This document shows, piece by piece, positions 22,445-22,741 of a stretch of DNA of 22,741 bases. Position 1 is the stretch's first letter, and the number at the start of each line of letters is the position of its first letter. The stretch spans positions 1 to 22,741 of the forward strand of contig JBKPHS010000118.1 in the NCBI GenBank assembly GCA_046729975.1. Direction: 5' to 3'. The notes under the pieces were generated by a model. It did no database searches, was not told the origin of the DNA, and worked only from the letters and a program-made list of their open reading frames with translations. A program made the translations under genes and the position numbers. This DNA comes from JBKPHS01 sp046729975 (GTDB taxonomy: Bacteria > Actinomycetota > Thermoleophilia > Solirubrobacterales > Thermoleophilaceae).

Positions 22445-22741
22445 CTACTCGGCCTCTGACCCGCGGGCCGCTGCACGGACTACCTCCGTTGAGCTACCCG
22501 GCGTCAGGACGCGCACCTCGACGGCCGGCGCCACTGCGGCCACGTCGTGGGTGAACGCTCGTGCCGGGCGGGCGGGATCGTCGAGCCACGGCGCCCTCGG
22601 CGAGGCGAGCGTGCCCCAGTGGATCGGTATCGCCACACGCGGCTCCAGAAGCGCAGCGGCGCGCGCCGCGCGTCCGGGATCCAGGTGACCCCGGCCGACG
22701 CGCGGACCCCAGCCCCAGATCGGAAGCAGCGCCACGTCGAG
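22445..22741 (-). CDS. MBL-fold metallo-hydrolase (5' end outside the window)
   Basis: Only the C-terminal 98 residues are visible; the frame is open to the last base of the window and continues beyond it. DVALLPIWGWGPRVGRGHLDP followed by AARAAALLEPRVAIPIHWGT matches the C-terminal part of UlaG-like or RNase-Z-like metallo-beta-lactamase-fold hydrolases, and the IPIHWG histidine is a late metal ligand in this fold. Substrate class cannot be stated from this fragment. Its stop is 31 bases from the converging DUF7144 gene. Confidence 0.85.
   Translation of the reverse strand, partial: LDVALLPIWGWGPRVGRGHLDPGRAARAAALLEPRVAIPIHWGTLASPRAPWLDDPARPARAFTHDVAAVAPAVEVRVLTPGSSTEVVRAAARGSEAE

Noticed and set aside
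22448..22500. On the minus strand the sequence from GCCGGGTAGCTCAACGGAGG onward looks like the D-arm of a tRNA.
   Set aside because: No matching acceptor stem, anticodon arm or T-arm follows. The bases encode the C-terminus of the MBL-fold protein in a continuous frame.

Overview
This 22.7 kb window is a GC-rich chromosomal segment of a Gram-positive-type, actinobacterial-like genome. The codon third positions are almost all G or C, GTG starts are common, and long meaningless ORFs lie antisense to real genes. The mix of families (DUF899, phage-holin/phosphodiesterase fusion, several SHOCT proteins, DUF6325-SHOCT pair, DUF7144, DUF4333 lipoprotein, repeated DHA2 exporters) fits the Thermoleophilia (Solirubrobacterales or Gaiellales type) best. 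That taxonomic placement is inference from family content, not from a marker gene. No rRNA, tRNA, CRISPR array, insertion sequence, integrase or phage structural gene was found, and no gap between genes exceeds 300 bases.

Layout. Positions 1-1936 hold the 3' part of a DHA2-type MFS exporter and a DUF899 thioredoxin-like protein. Positions 1977-4920 (minus) are a tight two-gene operon: a membrane-anchored phosphodiesterase/alkaline-phosphatase-superfamily enzyme fused to a holin-like domain, then a class II glutamine amidotransferase. Positions 5052-8148 are a signalling block: a NarL/LuxR response regulator (minus), a stand-alone receiver (plus) and a large multi-TM HisKA_3 sensor kinase (minus). 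The regulators diverge from a 125-base spacer carrying four copies of a CGGCAAG element, two of them forming a perfect 10-bp inverted repeat. Positions 8278-12244 hold a small membrane protein and two convergent DHA2 exporters.

Positions 12410-17604 are almost entirely membrane proteins: a potassium-channel-like protein, an AI-2E/PerM-family transporter with an upstream PLDc_N-SHOCT protein, a helical-repeat protein translationally coupled to an RDD protein, and a large multi-TM protein ending in SHOCT. Positions 17770-20829 (plus) hold an orphan HerA-like DNA-translocase ATPase preceded by a possible coupled 25-residue leader ORF, a DUF6325-SHOCT gene pair and a lipoprotein with two DUF4333-like repeats. 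Positions 20842-22741 carry a YihY/BrkB membrane protein, a DUF7144 membrane protein and the 3' end of an MBL-fold hydrolase.

Together the region reads as an envelope, transport and stress neighbourhood rather than a metabolic pathway or a clear mobile island. The points most worth following are the CGGCAAG operator candidate, the holin-phosphodiesterase/amidotransferase operon, the orphan HerA-like ATPase with its leader ORF, the uncharacterised helical-repeat/RDD pair and the concentration of SHOCT proteins.
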